Below, piece by piece: positions 5,355-5,760 of a stretch of 5,760 nucleotides of DNA (position 1 is its first letter; every line of letters starts with the position of its first letter). A model generated the notes under the pieces. The model made no database searches. It saw nothing but the letters and a program-made list of their open reading frames with translations, and had not been told where the DNA came from. Both the position numbers and the translations under genes were made by a program. Source of the stretch: Candidatus Stahliibacteriota bacterium (lineage in GTDB: Bacteria; Hydrothermota; Tepidihabitantia; B3-TA06); contig DAOVCF010000131.1 in NCBI GenBank assembly GCA_030670165.1, positions 1 to 5,760 of the forward strand. The letters run 5' to 3'.

Positions 5355-5382
5355 TTGACATAAAACCTCCACCGCCTATTAT
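5355..5382 (+). promoter_or_regulatory. Promoter for the right-edge secreted protein gene
   Basis: TTGACA (5355-5360), a 16-nt spacer, then TATTAT (5377-5382), which matches the -10 consensus at five of six positions. It is the best promoter in the window. Transcription should begin near 5389, giving a leader of about 70 nt. Confidence 0.75.
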
Positions 5383-5387
5383 CATAC

Positions 5388-5441
5388 AGTAAGTGGTCAT
5401 TTAACAAGAGCTTACTTTGCGCTAAACGCCGGGCAGCCGGC
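5388..5441 (+). other. Leader with two small hairpins
   Basis: The likely leader can form AGTAAG (5388-5393) with CTTACT (5411-5416), and GCCGG (5428-5432) with CCGGC (5437-5441) around GCAG. The second ends 6 nt before the ribosome binding site AAGGAGG (5448-5454). I recognise no riboswitch. The stems are short and may be incidental. Confidence 0.3.
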
Positions 5442-5459
5442 AAAAACAAGGAGGATGCA

Positions 5460-5760
5460 ATGTTTAGGAAGTCCGTGTTCGTTCTAGTGGCGGTATTGCT
5501 TGCCGCTATCCCCATCGCAGCCCACGCAGGCTGGATGCGTACCTACGGAGGAGAAGGCTCCGATCGGGGGGAATGCGTTTGTCAAACCTCGGATGGTGGA
5601 TACATAATCGGTTGCTACGACGACTACTCTGGGACGACCGGTGACGCTATCGTGGTAATGAAAACCGACTATAAAGGGGATACTCTCTGGACTTACCGTT
5701 CGGCTTCACTTGTATACTGCATATATAAGACAAGCGACAACGCCTACGTCGCAGTATCTC
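5460..5760 (+). CDS. Partial secreted repeat protein with 'QTSDGGYI' beta-repeats (N-terminal 100 residues)
   Basis: The ATG at 5460 follows AAGGAGG by 5 nt, and the frame stays open to the window's end, so the 3' part is missing. Residues 1-23 are a signal peptide: R3-K4, a hydrophobic core, then 'IAAHA' with probable cleavage before G24. The mature part begins 'WMRTYGGEGSDRGECVCQTSDGGYIIG' over residues 25-51, continues with 'VVMKTDYKGDTLWTY' (65-79), and then starts a second, weaker copy, 'VYCIYKTSDNAYVAV' (85-99). This layout (TYGG, then QTSDGGYI, then KTDxxGDTLW) is that of secreted proteins with tandem beta-sheet repeats, probably propeller-like, common in FCB-type and candidate-phylum genomes. 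Such proteins often carry C-terminal sorting domains, which would lie outside this window. The function is unknown; binding or surface display is likely. It has its own promoter and is cut off from the LRR genes by a terminator. Confidence 0.85.
   Translation, partial: MFRKSVFVLVAVLLAAIPIAAHAGWMRTYGGEGSDRGECVCQTSDGGYIIGCYDDYSGTTGDAIVVMKTDYKGDTLWTYRSASLVYCIYKTSDNAYVAVS

Noticed and set aside
5388..5459. A riboswitch in the leader of the right-edge gene.
   Set aside because: Only two short stems can be drawn, and none of the known riboswitch cores I can recall is present.
1..5760. CRISPR array, insertion sequence, tRNA or rRNA genes.
   Set aside because: No regularly spaced identical repeats, transposase-like frames, terminal repeats with target duplications, or cloverleaf-type sequences were found.

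Overview
The window looks like chromosomal DNA from a Gram-negative (diderm) bacterium, probably an uncultured lineage near the FCB group or the candidate phyla known mainly from metagenomes. Four things point that way: an outer-membrane-barrel-like C-terminus at the left edge; a sugar nucleotidyltransferase of the GlmU-like type that I associate with Bacteroidetes and relatives; secreted leucine-rich-repeat (LRR) proteins of the 'TxITDxGL' type; and a secreted protein with 'QTSDGGYI' repeats at the right edge. There is no rRNA or other marker gene, so the taxonomy is inference. Ribosome binding sites on the plus strand are strong (AAGGAGG or GGAGGAGG).

Layout. (1) 1-417, plus: 3' end of a beta-barrel-like protein. 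(2) 418-587: a gap between convergent genes holding three hairpins. Two belong to one repeat family whose outer stem is conserved and whose inner stem differs by paired changes. (3) 588-2685, minus: a two-gene operon, a GlmU-like nucleotidyltransferase followed by a ROK sugar kinase, overlapping by 11 nt. (4) 2686-2872: a divergent control region with a promoter in each direction; both read TTGACA-N16-TACTCT. (5) 2873-5264, plus: two paralogous exported LRR proteins sharing an N-terminal module I do not recognise. (6) 5307-5343: a good intrinsic terminator. (7) 5355-5760, plus: a third TTGACA-N16 promoter, a leader of about 70 nt, and the first 100 codons of another secreted repeat protein that runs off the window.

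How they may work together. The minus-strand pair looks like cytoplasmic sugar phosphorylation plus sugar-nucleotide formation, feeding cell-envelope or glycan synthesis. The plus-strand genes encode envelope or exported repeat proteins that probably bind other molecules. Nothing in the sequence ties the two groups functionally except the shared divergent control region. No mobile element, CRISPR array, tRNA or rRNA was seen. The least explained items are the N-terminal module of the LRR pair and the paired-change hairpin repeats.
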